Below are positions 7,776 through 15,809 of a stretch of DNA of 31,016 bases, one piece after another. The translations under genes were made by a program, and so were the position numbers. Origin of the DNA: Fidelibacterota bacterium (lineage in GTDB: Bacteria > Fidelibacterota > UBA8477); the NCBI GenBank assembly GCA_021734045.1, contig JAIPJR010000030.1, positions 1 to 31,016 of the forward strand, given 5' to 3'. The notes beneath the pieces were generated by a model. The model ran no database searches and was not told the origin of the DNA. It worked only from the letters and a program-made list of their open reading frames with translations. Position 1 is the stretch's first letter. Each line of letters starts with the position of its first letter.

Positions 7776-8366
7776 TTAATACTCCTCCCGGGGAAATTTT
7801 TTCTCAGCCCATTCACCGACCCAGAACATGATGGCGGCGGCTATGATGACCAGAAATGCGAAAAAACCACCGGAGATGCCCAGAACCTGATTCAACTTCG
7901 GAGCACCCAAATCCATGGCGTAATACAGTTTTTCCCAGAGCGGGAAACCTTCGCCAAAGATGAACACGCCCAGAAATATCCCACCGATGAAAATCATGGC
8001 ATCAATCTTTCCAATCGCAGCAGCACAAATGCTGGTACCGGGACAGAATCCTCCGGCGATAAATCCCACTCCCATGATTACACCACCAATGATGGCGGAC
8101 CAGAGGTAGGTGGGATTCACATAAACCAAATTCAGATTAATCCAGCCAAACAGGCTGAAAAACAGAAGACCCAGCATGGCGGTAATGGCACCGGTGAAGA
8201 ATACCTTTAATACGACTGTATCATACCCATAGAACATACCCGCCAATTTGCGGCTGCTGGAAAAACCGGCCTGCTCAAGGACAAACCCGAAGCCAATGCC
8301 AATAACAAATGCGATGAGGAAATTCCAGTTTGCACCAATCACCTCATTGGGCACTAATGGTCCCAT
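7776..8366 (-). CDS. YeeE/YedE-family sulfur transporter half (C-terminal type)
   Basis: A 196-residue inner-membrane protein of the YeeE/YedE (DUF395, sulphur transport) family. Five or so hydrophobic helices; key family motifs are LEQAGFSSSRKLAG (30-43) and GGFCPGTSICAAAIG (105-119) with Cys108 and Cys114. In the thiosulfate importer TsuA (YeeE), conserved cysteines line the substrate path; by analogy this protein with its neighbour could move thiosulfate or another reduced sulfur species across the membrane. It lies 9 bases after the other half and 1 base before the rhodanese-like gene, so the three are co-translated. Confidence 0.88.
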   Translation of the reverse strand: MGPLVPNEVIGANWNFLIAFVIGIGFGFVLEQAGFSSSRKLAGMFYGYDTVVLKVFFTGAITAMLGLLFFSLFGWINLNLVYVNPTYLWSAIIGGVIMGVGFIAGGFCPGTSICAAAIGKIDAMIFIGGIFLGVFIFGEGFPLWEKLYYAMDLGAPKLNQVLGISGGFFAFLVIIAAAIMFWVGEWAEKKFPREEY

Positions 8367-8375
8367 ATAACCCCC

Positions 8376-8888
8376 TTATCCAATCCAATTTTTTCTGAAA
8401 AAATAAGCACCCGCAAAGGCGGTTCCGAAAATGGCGGCCATGGTCACGAAACCGCCCACACTCAGCACCGCCATCCCTGTGAGCGCCGAACCACTGGTAC
8501 AACCGCGCCCCAACTGAGAGCCAAATCCAAACAACACGCCACCAATCAGTGCAAAAACCAGTCGGCGCTTTGATGAAATACCCGGGAAATGCTCGATTTT
8601 GAGTTTTAACCGCCGGGAGAGCGCCCCCGATAAAAACCCGCCCACAATGACGCCCAGAATTTCATACACCAGCCAGTTGTTTAGCGGGTTAGCATCATCG
8701 GCAACATAGTGACCAAAGTAGGCATTCTCCACCGTATGAGTCGGAGCAACCTTATCCATTCCATAAACAAGTGCGCTTTTTACCGCACCACTGGCGCCCA
8801 GACCACGGCCTGAAAAAAAGAACGCCATGAGCAGTACTATCCCCAGCAGAAATCCTGCAAGATAGGGATTCATGTACTTGTTGTTCAT
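8376..8888 (-). CDS. YeeE/YedE-family sulfur transporter half (N-terminal type)
   Basis: A 170-residue membrane protein of the same YeeE/YedE family as its downstream neighbour. It contains the two characteristic elements FSGRGLGASGAVKSA (25-39) and QLGRGCTSGSALTGMAV (125-141), with Cys130 in the GRGCTSG loop. Together the two half-size proteins equal one full-length TsuA-like transporter, and split pairs like this are common in the family. Direction and substrate (thiosulfate, sulfide, polysulfide) cannot be told from sequence. It follows the NrfD gene in the operon. Confidence 0.88.
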   Translation of the reverse strand: MNNKYMNPYLAGFLLGIVLLMAFFFSGRGLGASGAVKSALVYGMDKVAPTHTVENAYFGHYVADDANPLNNWLVYEILGVIVGGFLSGALSRRLKLKIEHFPGISSKRRLVFALIGGVLFGFGSQLGRGCTSGSALTGMAVLSVGGFVTMAAIFGTAFAGAYFFRKNWIG

Positions 8889-8924
8889 AACATTAGACCT
8901 TTCACTTCAAGTAATTAATTAAAT

Positions 8925-9866
8925 CTAATACAACCATCGGCTGGCTTGGCCCGCCTCCACCACGATGAAGCGAAGCATGAGACTTCCGCCAATGACCATC
9001 AACGCCGGAACGAAGGTGGGGACACCCCGTTTGCGCAGCTCTAAAATTTCCAGTAACGCGGGTACAGCCAGACCAATTCCAACCACCCATACCCAGAAAG
9101 GAACCGTGAACTCACCACCCAAAAACATTTCCGCTGCCTGAATGTGCACCTGCGTGCTGGCCAGAAATCCCATGAATAGATGAATGATGAAAAACAATTC
9201 CACCGCAATCAGGACCAGATCGATTTTTGTAAACATGCTGCGTTCAGCGTGATCCCGGGCCAATAGGGCAATAGCGGCCGCCGCTGTAGAGAGACCGGAG
9301 GTGAGGAAGAGGGGGCCCATGATGGCACTATTCCAAAAGGGTCGTGCGTTAAACGCGGAAAGCAGAATGCCGGTGTACATTCCCAGAATCACAGCCAGAA
9401 CAATCAGCGCCCATGCCATGGGTTTTTGGTAGTCCCGTATCATGTGAATCGCCTGTTTCAGCCAGTCATACCTTAGATCCAATTTTGGAAAAAGGTCTTC
9501 AATCCAACTGGCCGCCCAGACAATGGACAGGGGCGTCACAAGCAGGAGTGTCCAGGCGCCCCAGGACATGGGTGATTCCCAGCGGATGTTGGTGTACAAT
9601 TGCCAGAAGTAGCGTTTGTGGGAAAGGTCCAGAAACAATGCACCCAGACCCAGCGCCAACAGCACCGGTACAGCCAATGGTAGTACTTTTACCGCCATAC
9701 TGTACCGGTCCTCCTTATTCTGCAGGGTAAATAGAGCTGAGAAAAAGAGAATTCCTGCGGCAAAGCCCCCGAGGAATAGATACAACGGTATTTCCCAACC
9801 CCAAATGTGTAAAATGGGATCCACTTCCGGTGTCATGCGACCACTGGTAATGATTTCTTCTACCAT
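8925..9866 (-). CDS. nrfD: NrfD/PsrC-type quinone-linked membrane subunit
   Basis: A 313-residue membrane protein with eight predicted helices (about 29-49, 63-83, 101-121, 149-170, 180-200, 217-237, 247-267, 280-300), the size of NrfD/PsrC. This family anchors molybdo-iron-sulfur complexes and exchanges electrons with menaquinone. Characteristic stretches are WGWEIPLYLFLGGFAAGILFF near the N-terminus, DLSHKRYFWQ and WNSAIMGPLFLTSGL. The start at 9866 has a GAGGTG site and is 8 bases from the ferredoxin subunit stop. With the two upstream genes it forms a Psr/Phs-like CISM complex; the direction of electron flow is not determined. Confidence 0.92.
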   Translation of the reverse strand: MVEEIITSGRMTPEVDPILHIWGWEIPLYLFLGGFAAGILFFSALFTLQNKEDRYSMAVKVLPLAVPVLLALGLGALFLDLSHKRYFWQLYTNIRWESPMSWGAWTLLLVTPLSIVWAASWIEDLFPKLDLRYDWLKQAIHMIRDYQKPMAWALIVLAVILGMYTGILLSAFNARPFWNSAIMGPLFLTSGLSTAAAAIALLARDHAERSMFTKIDLVLIAVELFFIIHLFMGFLASTQVHIQAAEMFLGGEFTVPFWVWVVGIGLAVPALLEILELRKRGVPTFVPALMVIGGSLMLRFIVVEAGQASRWLY

Positions 9867-9874
9867 CAGTCACC

Positions 9875-10408
9875 TCATAGTAAGTAATAAATGTTAGGTT
9901 TGGTGCCCGCTTCCGGAATCAGTGTCTTCCACTTCCGCCGCGCCACCAATTTGGCAATGTCGCTATTGGGGTCATCCATATCGCCGAAGATCATGGCGTG
10001 GGTGGGACACACATCCACACAGGCGGGATTTTGACCTTTTTCTACCCGGTGAATACAGAATGTGCATTTATCCACATAGCCTTCGGGATGGACAAAGCGG
10101 GCATCATAAGGGCAGGAAGCGATACAGGCTTTACACCCGATGCATTCAGTTTCCTCCACCAGCACAATGCCGCCCTTGCCCACATGACTGGCCTGAGTGG
10201 GACAAGCCCGCACGCAAGGTGCGTCTGAACAATGATTGCAGCGTTCTGAGCGGATTTCCAGCTGTAATTCCGGATAGGTGCCGCTCATGGATTCCACAAT
10301 CCAGTCACGACAATATCCAATGGGAATATTGTTCTCCGTCTGACACGCCACCACACAATCGCTGCATCCCACGCAGCGTTTGGTATCAATTGCCATTGCG
10401 TATCTCAT
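9875..10408 (-). CDS. 4Fe-4S ferredoxin electron-transfer subunit (PsrB/PhsB/DmsB type)
   Basis: A 177-residue protein with sixteen cysteines in four clusters: 12, 15, 18, 22; 57, 60, 65, 69; 89, 92, 95, 99; and 115, 118, 130, 134. This is the four [4Fe-4S] arrangement of PsrB/DmsB/NrfC subunits, which pass electrons between the molybdenum subunit and the quinone subunit. There is no signal peptide of its own; such subunits ride out with the Tat-exported catalytic subunit. The ATG overlaps the catalytic-subunit stop as ATGA, so the two are translationally coupled. Met5 is an alternative start. Confidence 0.95.
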   Translation of the reverse strand: MRYAMAIDTKRCVGCSDCVVACQTENNIPIGYCRDWIVESMSGTYPELQLEIRSERCNHCSDAPCVRACPTQASHVGKGGIVLVEETECIGCKACIASCPYDARFVHPEGYVDKCTFCIHRVEKGQNPACVDVCPTHAMIFGDMDDPNSDIAKLVARRKWKTLIPEAGTKPNIYYLL

Positions 10409-12648
10409 GCTTCCACCTCTTCTGCCGGTTCAAATCGAAAGGTGACGAAGTTACCCCGCATGCCGGTGCCGCCCATTTCCGGATCCACATGCACCCGGGT
10501 GATGAGTTCCGAGTCGCTGGCGCCCCGATTGTATGAGCGGGTCAGTTTCTTATTGGTATGGCCGAAACCGTGAACCATATAAACCGAATCAAAGCGAATG
10601 CGCTCCGTGACACGTACTTTGATGGAAGACGAACTCACCACGCCATCCTGATTTTCAAGCCAGATCGCCTGACCATTCTTCAGACCCCATTCTTTGGCTA
10701 CTTTTGGGTTTACCCAAACTGTATTCTCATCCATCAGGTCATTGAGATTGGGATTGTTGGTGGTGCGGCTGAAGGTATGCATGGGTGCCCGACCGTAGAT
10801 CAGTCGATAAAAGCCGTAGGGTGGTTCCTCATGGGCTTTATAGCTGGGCAGGGGGTTATAACCTTCTAAAGCGAACTGGGTGGCGTAAAGCTCGATTTTG
10901 CCTGTATTGGTCCAGAATTCGTAATCAGGAAGACCCTCCAGCGGATAGAGATCATTGTACGGACGGGGAAACTTCTTCACACCGATCTTTTCCATTTCTG
11001 CCAGCGATGATCCCATCTGTTTCAGCTGCCAGTCCAGCTCTTCTGCCTGGGTTTTGAAAGGGAAATAATCTTTCAGATCAAGTTTAATGCCCAGTTCCCG
11101 CGCCATTTCCCAGGCTGACTTGGTGTTGTATTGCTTTTCGGCGGCCGGTACCCGCAGGGCGATGCTGCCTTCCCGGTGGGCGCTGACCCGCAAGTCATCA
11201 TAACGCTCCAGGTAGGTACATTCCGGGAGAATCACATCAGCGTAGCCGGTGATTTCCATGGGCATTGTATCAATGACAACCAACATCTCAAGCGCCTGGA
11301 TCGCCTCCAGCGTGTTTTTCTGGTTCGGTAGGGTGTGAATCAGATTGGTGCCGTTCACGATCCAACCCTTGATGGCGCAATCCCGCTCCACATTAGGGAC
11401 CGTGGCGTCACACAATCCGGAGGCTAAAGCCAGACCGGCTAATTTGAATTTATCCGGGAATGCCTCACGCCAGTTGCGTTTGACTTCAGGATAGGGTGGA
11501 TGCTTCACTTTGGGCACGGTGGGTTTGGCGGGATTGTAAAATCCCCCGCGGCGACCCCAACTGCCCAGCAGGGCATTGAGAATGGCCACTGCCCGCAGCC
11601 GTTGGGTGTCATCACCATACCAGGTCACGTGACGCCCCGGATGAATAATCACTGCCGGTGAGGCATTGGCCATTTCCCGGGCTGTCTCCCGGATCACATG
11701 CGGTTTAATCGTGGTAATGCCATAAGCCCATTCGGGTGTGAAATCCTTCACATGCGCTTTCAGCTCATCAAAGCCATAGGCATATTTTTCAACATATGTT
11801 TTATCGTAGCGGTCTTCGTAAATCAATACATGGATCCAGGCTAACAGCAGCGCCATATCGGTGGCCGGTTTGATGGGCAGCCAGTACTTGGATTTACTGG
11901 CCGCGGTGGAAAAACGCGGGTCCACCGTGATAACAGTACCGCCTTTGTCAACCAACTCACTGAATTCCTGAACCTGCCCATTGTGCATATTCTCGCCGAT
12001 ATGACTGCCAATCAGCACCAGACAACGGCTGTCCCGGATGTCGGTGCGCTCCGGTGAACCCACACCTTCACCAAATGTGCCGATAAATCCAACCTCACGC
12101 GGTCCACGACATTGAGCATAGGAAGGTGCGGCCACATTATCAGAGCCGTACGCTTTCAGAAGATGACCCAGATAGGACCCACCTGAACCGTGAGTAAAAA
12201 GCGCCATGCACTCGGGACCCCATTTCTCCTTAATCATCGCCATCTTCTCAGCGATGTAGGTGAATGCCTCGTCCCATGACGCTTCCCGGAAAACCTGTTT
12301 CCCACGCTCTTCGGTTCGGATTAATGGCGTCTTCAGACGATCTTCATCATAGTACATTCCCACCCCGCCCGTGCCACGGGGACAGAAGCGACCATTGCAA
12401 TGGGGATCCTCTTCGTTACCGGTAATTTTCCAGATCTTACCATCTTCATTGTGATGCACCCAGCCAGCACATTTCCAAAAGCACACCTCGCAGTAGGTGG
12501 GCGTTCGTTTGGAATACATCCCGGGCAGGGTGTCTCTGGTTAGGATTTCACCTTTGGCCCAGTCCAGGATAGGATTGGCTACAGTCAATCCCGCGGTTCC
12601 CAGTCCGGCCAGTCGGATAAATTCCCGGCGATTCAAATGTTTACTCAT
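10405..12648 (-). CDS. Tat-exported molybdopterin oxidoreductase, PsrA/PhsA-like
   Basis: A 747-residue catalytic subunit of the DMSO-reductase superfamily. It has a twin-arginine signal (NRREFIRLAG near the N-terminus), a [4Fe-4S] motif with cysteines at 53, 56, 60 and 89, and a candidate molybdenum-ligand Cys180 in YAQCRGPRE. Later segments (VIIHPGRHVTWYGDDTQR, INGTNL-like NGTNLIHTLPNQ, MHTFSRTTNNPNL) are typical of PsrA/PhsA/TtrA-like enzymes. Length fits polysulfide or thiosulfate reductases and is shorter than SoeA or TtrA. Likely reduces polysulfide, sulfur or thiosulfate in the periplasm with menaquinol, or runs in reverse; exact substrate is not determined. I prefer the start at 12648, which overlaps the MerR stop as ATGA, over the one at 12660. 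Confidence 0.92.
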   Translation of the reverse strand: MSKHLNRREFIRLAGLGTAGLTVANPILDWAKGEILTRDTLPGMYSKRTPTYCEVCFWKCAGWVHHNEDGKIWKITGNEEDPHCNGRFCPRGTGGVGMYYDEDRLKTPLIRTEERGKQVFREASWDEAFTYIAEKMAMIKEKWGPECMALFTHGSGGSYLGHLLKAYGSDNVAAPSYAQCRGPREVGFIGTFGEGVGSPERTDIRDSRCLVLIGSHIGENMHNGQVQEFSELVDKGGTVITVDPRFSTAASKSKYWLPIKPATDMALLLAWIHVLIYEDRYDKTYVEKYAYGFDELKAHVKDFTPEWAYGITTIKPHVIRETAREMANASPAVIIHPGRHVTWYGDDTQRLRAVAILNALLGSWGRRGGFYNPAKPTVPKVKHPPYPEVKRNWREAFPDKFKLAGLALASGLCDATVPNVERDCAIKGWIVNGTNLIHTLPNQKNTLEAIQALEMLVVIDTMPMEITGYADVILPECTYLERYDDLRVSAHREGSIALRVPAAEKQYNTKSAWEMARELGIKLDLKDYFPFKTQAEELDWQLKQMGSSLAEMEKIGVKKFPRPYNDLYPLEGLPDYEFWTNTGKIELYATQFALEGYNPLPSYKAHEEPPYGFYRLIYGRAPMHTFSRTTNNPNLNDLMDENTVWVNPKVAKEWGLKNGQAIWLENQDGVVSSSSIKVRVTERIRFDSVYMVHGFGHTNKKLTRSYNRGASDSELITRVHVDPEMGGTGMRGNFVTFRFEPAEEVEA

Positions 12649-13109
12649 ACCCGTTTCCAATGCCTTTTCAGATATAATTTCATATTACCGCAAAGCGTCA
12701 ATTCTGTATAAACCGGGCACTCACGACACTCTTCTTCGGAGCAAACCTGTGGTTTGTTTTCGATTAACCAGCACGGCGTGGTTGTTTCATGATACGCAGG
12801 ACAAGTCATCCTGTCTTCCTGAGGGCAATTTTTGATATCCCAGCAAGGCGCTAATGACATGATGGCCTTGATACCGGCAATGTTGAGCCCCTGCTCTTCC
12901 AGCATGACCCGAAGGCAGCGCAATCGATGGAGATCATTACGGGAATAAAGCCGGCGTGAGCTGGCCGTGCGGTGGGGAAAAACGAGGCCCTCCATCTCGT
13001 ACATTCTCAATGTATGGACCGAAACTCCGATCATGTCCGCTGCCACGCCAATTGAGAATACGGGGCGGTTTGTGTCGGTCATATTTTTGGTTATTTCGGC
13101 TATGCTCAC
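12645..13109 (-). CDS. MerR-family regulator with cysteine-rich CW-type C-terminal domain
   Basis: A 154-residue transcription factor. Residues about 16-85 form a MerR winged helix: VFSIGVAADMIGVSVHTLRMYEMEGL then RRLYSRNDLHRLRC, closest in feel to HspR/MerR regulators. The C-terminal half holds two related cysteine modules, CWDIKNC-x7-CPAY and CWLIENKPQVC-x4-C-x2-CPVY, which look able to bind Zn or an Fe-S cluster. The protein is the first gene of the sulfur operon and overlaps the catalytic subunit as ATGA, so it probably autoregulates the operon in response to a redox or sulfur signal (inference). The GTG at 13109 has AGGA 8 bases upstream; the ATG at 13082 is an alternative that fits usual MerR length. 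Confidence 0.85.
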   Translation of the reverse strand: MSIAEITKNMTDTNRPVFSIGVAADMIGVSVHTLRMYEMEGLVFPHRTASSRRLYSRNDLHRLRCLRVMLEEQGLNIAGIKAIMSLAPCWDIKNCPQEDRMTCPAYHETTTPCWLIENKPQVCSEEECRECPVYTELTLCGNMKLYLKRHWKRV

Positions 13110-13118
13110 CTTAGCAAT

Positions 13119-13138
13119 CCTATATTCGCCGCTATAGG
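13119..13138. promoter_or_regulatory. Palindrome, candidate MerR operator
   Basis: CCTATA (13119-13124) and TATAGG (13133-13138) form a perfect 6-base inverted repeat around 8 bases, with near-matching CAA/TTG flanks. It lies 10-29 bases upstream of the GTG of the MerR gene. MerR proteins bind such dyads between promoter elements, but the promoter boxes here are not clear. Confidence 0.4.
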
Positions 13139-13273
13139 TTGCAAGGCATGTGCCAATATCATTAGTAATGACAATTAATTGCTAAATGGCATGGAAATAA
13201 GAGGTTATATATCGTATATATTTACAGGGCTTTACAGGGAAATATGGTCTGCGGCGGCTGCCTGAAAAAACCC

Positions 13274-13334
13274 TAATTGAGAAAAGATCTTACCTGGATT
13301 TCGCCGAATTACGACGATAAATCATTCTCAATTA
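13274..13334. repeat. Long-range 10-base inverted repeat
   Basis: TAATTGAGAA (13274-13283) and TTCTCAATTA (13325-13334) are perfect inverted copies separated by 41 bases, just past the stop of the TPR histidine kinase gene. It could fold in RNA or be a protein-binding dyad. No T-run follows, so it is not a normal terminator. Confidence 0.5.
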
Positions 13335-13383
13335 AGAAATGTGAATCGAAAATGGGAAGGCTGATTCTCCTGGCGGAAGGGGA

Positions 13384-15585
13384 TTATGCCAGGGGAAGTG
13401 TAAATCGGAAAGTACTGCCCTTATTGGGTGTGGAATCGGCGGAAATGGTGCCGCCATGTTTTTCAACCAATTCTTTGCACAATATCAATCCCAAGCCCGT
13501 TCCCTGCTCGTTCTCAGTTCCGGTTTGGCGTTTGGGCTTCCCGATGTCGAACAGACTGGCGAGCGTGGCACGATCCATTCCCACGCCATTATCTGAGATG
13601 GTTACCCGGGCGAATTTTTCATCCGCCTGGTCAATGGAAATATCCACTTCACCGCCGCGAGGTGTGAACTTTATAGCGTTGGATACCAGATTTCGGATAA
13701 TGGTGCCCAGCATGTTGGCGTCAGCGGTCACACGAAGAAGGGTATCGGGTAAATGCAGATCAAGGTGAATATTCTTCACACTGGCCTGGGTTTTCATCAT
13801 TTCCAGTGTGCTGGTTACGGTATCAGCTAAATCGAAGCTCTCTTTATGGAGTTCTACTTTTCCCAATTGAAGTCGGGACCACTCCAGTAAATTTTCCAGC
13901 AGCTTGTACATGTGCTCGGCTGACTGATGAACGCCAGCCATGGCCTCTTTAATTTCGCCCTGACTCAGATTGTCAATCTCCCTTACCATGGTTTCCGTCA
14001 GCCGATAAAATCCACCTAACGGTCCCCGCAGATCGTGGGAGACGATGGAGAAAAATCGATCCTTGGTCGCATTTAATTCTTCCAACTCCTCTTCCCGTTG
14101 GCGCAGTTGCTCCAGCGTTTTGGTGAGCTGATCCTTCTGTTCCTGTAATCGGGCAGTCATTTTTTTGCCAGAACGATATCTGATGAAGAGGAATAGCAGG
14201 AAGATCAGAACCACAACGATTACCAGACTCAATACATAGCGCTGATAGTTGGCTTTTATCAGCATGAGTTCCTGGATCTCATTATCCTTGCGCAGCACTT
14301 CGTTTTCCCGGCGGCTGCGCTCGGTCTGATATTTCACCTGCAGGTCTGAGATGCGGGATGTGACGCGGGAGCTGAACAGACTGTCTTTAATGTCGGTGAA
14401 TTCACGGTAGAATTCATAAGCGGTTTTGAAATCTTCCTGGGCGGCGTAAACTCTGGCCATTCCCTCATAGTTGATTTCCATCGTGGAAAGCATATCCGCT
14501 TTGCGAGCAAGCTCCTGGGCCTGCTGATAATTTGTGAGTGCCAGATCATACCGACCCAGGGCGAAGTTCGTTTTAGCGATTGCCTGCAATGTCTGAATAC
14601 GTCCCAGTGAATCGTTTATATCGCGTCGCAGGGAGTAGGATTTGTCGAAATACTCGAGCGCTTTTCGGTGGTCCCCATGGGAAAAATAAAAATTACCAAT
14701 ATCCGTGTAGGTCCGTGCAATGCCATAGGAATCGTGATGGTTGCGGTAAATCGTCAATGCCCGTTGATGGTAATTCAGCGATTTTTCACTCTCACCTTTG
14801 GCATTGTAAATGGCGCCAAATTCATTCAGACAAAGCGCAACACCCTTCAAATTCTCCGGGAGTTTTTCATAAATAGTCATGGCTTGCTGATTGTATTCAA
14901 GCGCCCGGTCAAATTCCTGCATTGTTTTGTACAATACTGCTACATTGTAGTATGTCCAGGCTTCACCTTCCAGGAATCCAATAGTATCAGCGATGGTAAT
15001 GGCCTGCAGATACATGTCCAGAGCCATATCGAAATTACCCTGAACCTTGTACACACTGCCCAGGTTGATAAGCGTGGTGGCAATTCCGCGCTGGTCATTT
15101 ATCTCTTTCCGTAGATCCAATACTTTGTAGTACTGATCAGTTGCTTCGTAATACTTACCCCAGAAATTGTTGATATTGGCGATACTGGCCAGGGCATTGC
15201 CATAACCACGCAGATCGCCGATAGAATCGCGAATGGCAGCCGCCTGTTTGAAGTATTCTATCGCATCCTGATAGTCACTGCGTAGATAGTACACCATCCC
15301 TAAACGGTGGAGTGTACTTCCCACCAGGGCAGCATCGTCCAGCTCCCGGGCAATTCTTAGCGCTCGGTTGCCATACGCAATCGCCAACTGAGGATTTATC
15401 ACCCGGTAACTATTGGTGAGATCACTCAGGAACTGCGCCCGATCGCTCCCTGATTTTTCCGTAATCATCTGCTCCAGACTATCTAATTCGACTGAGTCTG
15501 GTTGGGCAAATAACGGTGTGATGACCACCAGCAGAAATGTGGATAAGAAAGTAAATATTTTACCAAAGCGGTGACGTGCAATCAT
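13384..15585 (-). CDS. TPR-repeat periplasmic-sensor histidine kinase
   Basis: A 733-residue sensor kinase of the type common in Bacteroidetes and relatives. Signal peptide at 1-27; about eight tetratricopeptide repeats between residues 60 and 400 in the periplasm; coiled coil about 410-445; transmembrane helix 450-468; coiled coil 472-508; HisKA domain with phosphoacceptor His517 in SHDLRGPL; HATPase_c domain with N-box NLVSNAIKF (632-640), G1 DNGVGM (665-670) and G2 GTGLGL (695-700). All catalytic boxes look intact. There is no response regulator in the window, so it is an orphan kinase and its partner is unknown. It is monocistronic and diverges from the aldehyde dehydrogenase gene across 224 bases. 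Confidence 0.94.
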   Translation of the reverse strand: MIARHRFGKIFTFLSTFLLVVITPLFAQPDSVELDSLEQMITEKSGSDRAQFLSDLTNSYRVINPQLAIAYGNRALRIARELDDAALVGSTLHRLGMVYYLRSDYQDAIEYFKQAAAIRDSIGDLRGYGNALASIANINNFWGKYYEATDQYYKVLDLRKEINDQRGIATTLINLGSVYKVQGNFDMALDMYLQAITIADTIGFLEGEAWTYYNVAVLYKTMQEFDRALEYNQQAMTIYEKLPENLKGVALCLNEFGAIYNAKGESEKSLNYHQRALTIYRNHHDSYGIARTYTDIGNFYFSHGDHRKALEYFDKSYSLRRDINDSLGRIQTLQAIAKTNFALGRYDLALTNYQQAQELARKADMLSTMEINYEGMARVYAAQEDFKTAYEFYREFTDIKDSLFSSRVTSRISDLQVKYQTERSRRENEVLRKDNEIQELMLIKANYQRYVLSLVIVVVLIFLLFLFIRYRSGKKMTARLQEQKDQLTKTLEQLRQREEELEELNATKDRFFSIVSHDLRGPLGGFYRLTETMVREIDNLSQGEIKEAMAGVHQSAEHMYKLLENLLEWSRLQLGKVELHKESFDLADTVTSTLEMMKTQASVKNIHLDLHLPDTLLRVTADANMLGTIIRNLVSNAIKFTPRGGEVDISIDQADEKFARVTISDNGVGMDRATLASLFDIGKPKRQTGTENEQGTGLGLILCKELVEKHGGTISADSTPNKGSTFRFTLPLA

Positions 15586-15616
15586 ATTAAGTATTGGTTA
15601 TTTGTCCCTGAAGGTG

Positions 15617-15636
15617 TTCTTTCAAAATTGAAAGAA
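15617..15636. promoter_or_regulatory. Palindrome in the divergent promoter region
   Basis: TTCTTTCAA, AA, TTGAAAGAA: a perfect 9-base inverted repeat 32 bases upstream of the histidine kinase start and in the shared intergenic region with the aldehyde dehydrogenase. Plausible operator or hairpin in the kinase 5' leader; the binding protein is unknown. Confidence 0.4.
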
Positions 15637-15754
15637 TGTCATTTGTGTCCCCATCGTTCGATATTAACACAACCAAGCTTTCCTGCAAATGTCTTTCAGT
15701 TAGGTTCAAGTTCTATTAGTAGCCCTGTGATATTTGTCATGGATTGGATGCATG

Positions 15755-15783
15755 TTGCGAACATCACGCCAAACGCTTAAACT
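15755..15783 (+). promoter_or_regulatory. Possible promoter of the aldehyde dehydrogenase gene
   Basis: TTGCGA (15755-15760), 17-base spacer, TAAACT (15778-15783), 26 bases before the start codon. The -35 resembles the TTGCGC seen in front of groEL. Imperfect -10, so tentative. Confidence 0.35.
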
Positions 15784-15809
15784 TTCGGATACCAATACAA
15801 GGGTGACGA

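Noticed and set aside
10405-12648. Sulfite-oxidising SoeA or tetrathionate reductase TtrA
   Set aside because: The protein is some 200 or more residues shorter than these, and fits the PsrA/PhsA length; kept as Psr/Phs-like without a fixed substrate.
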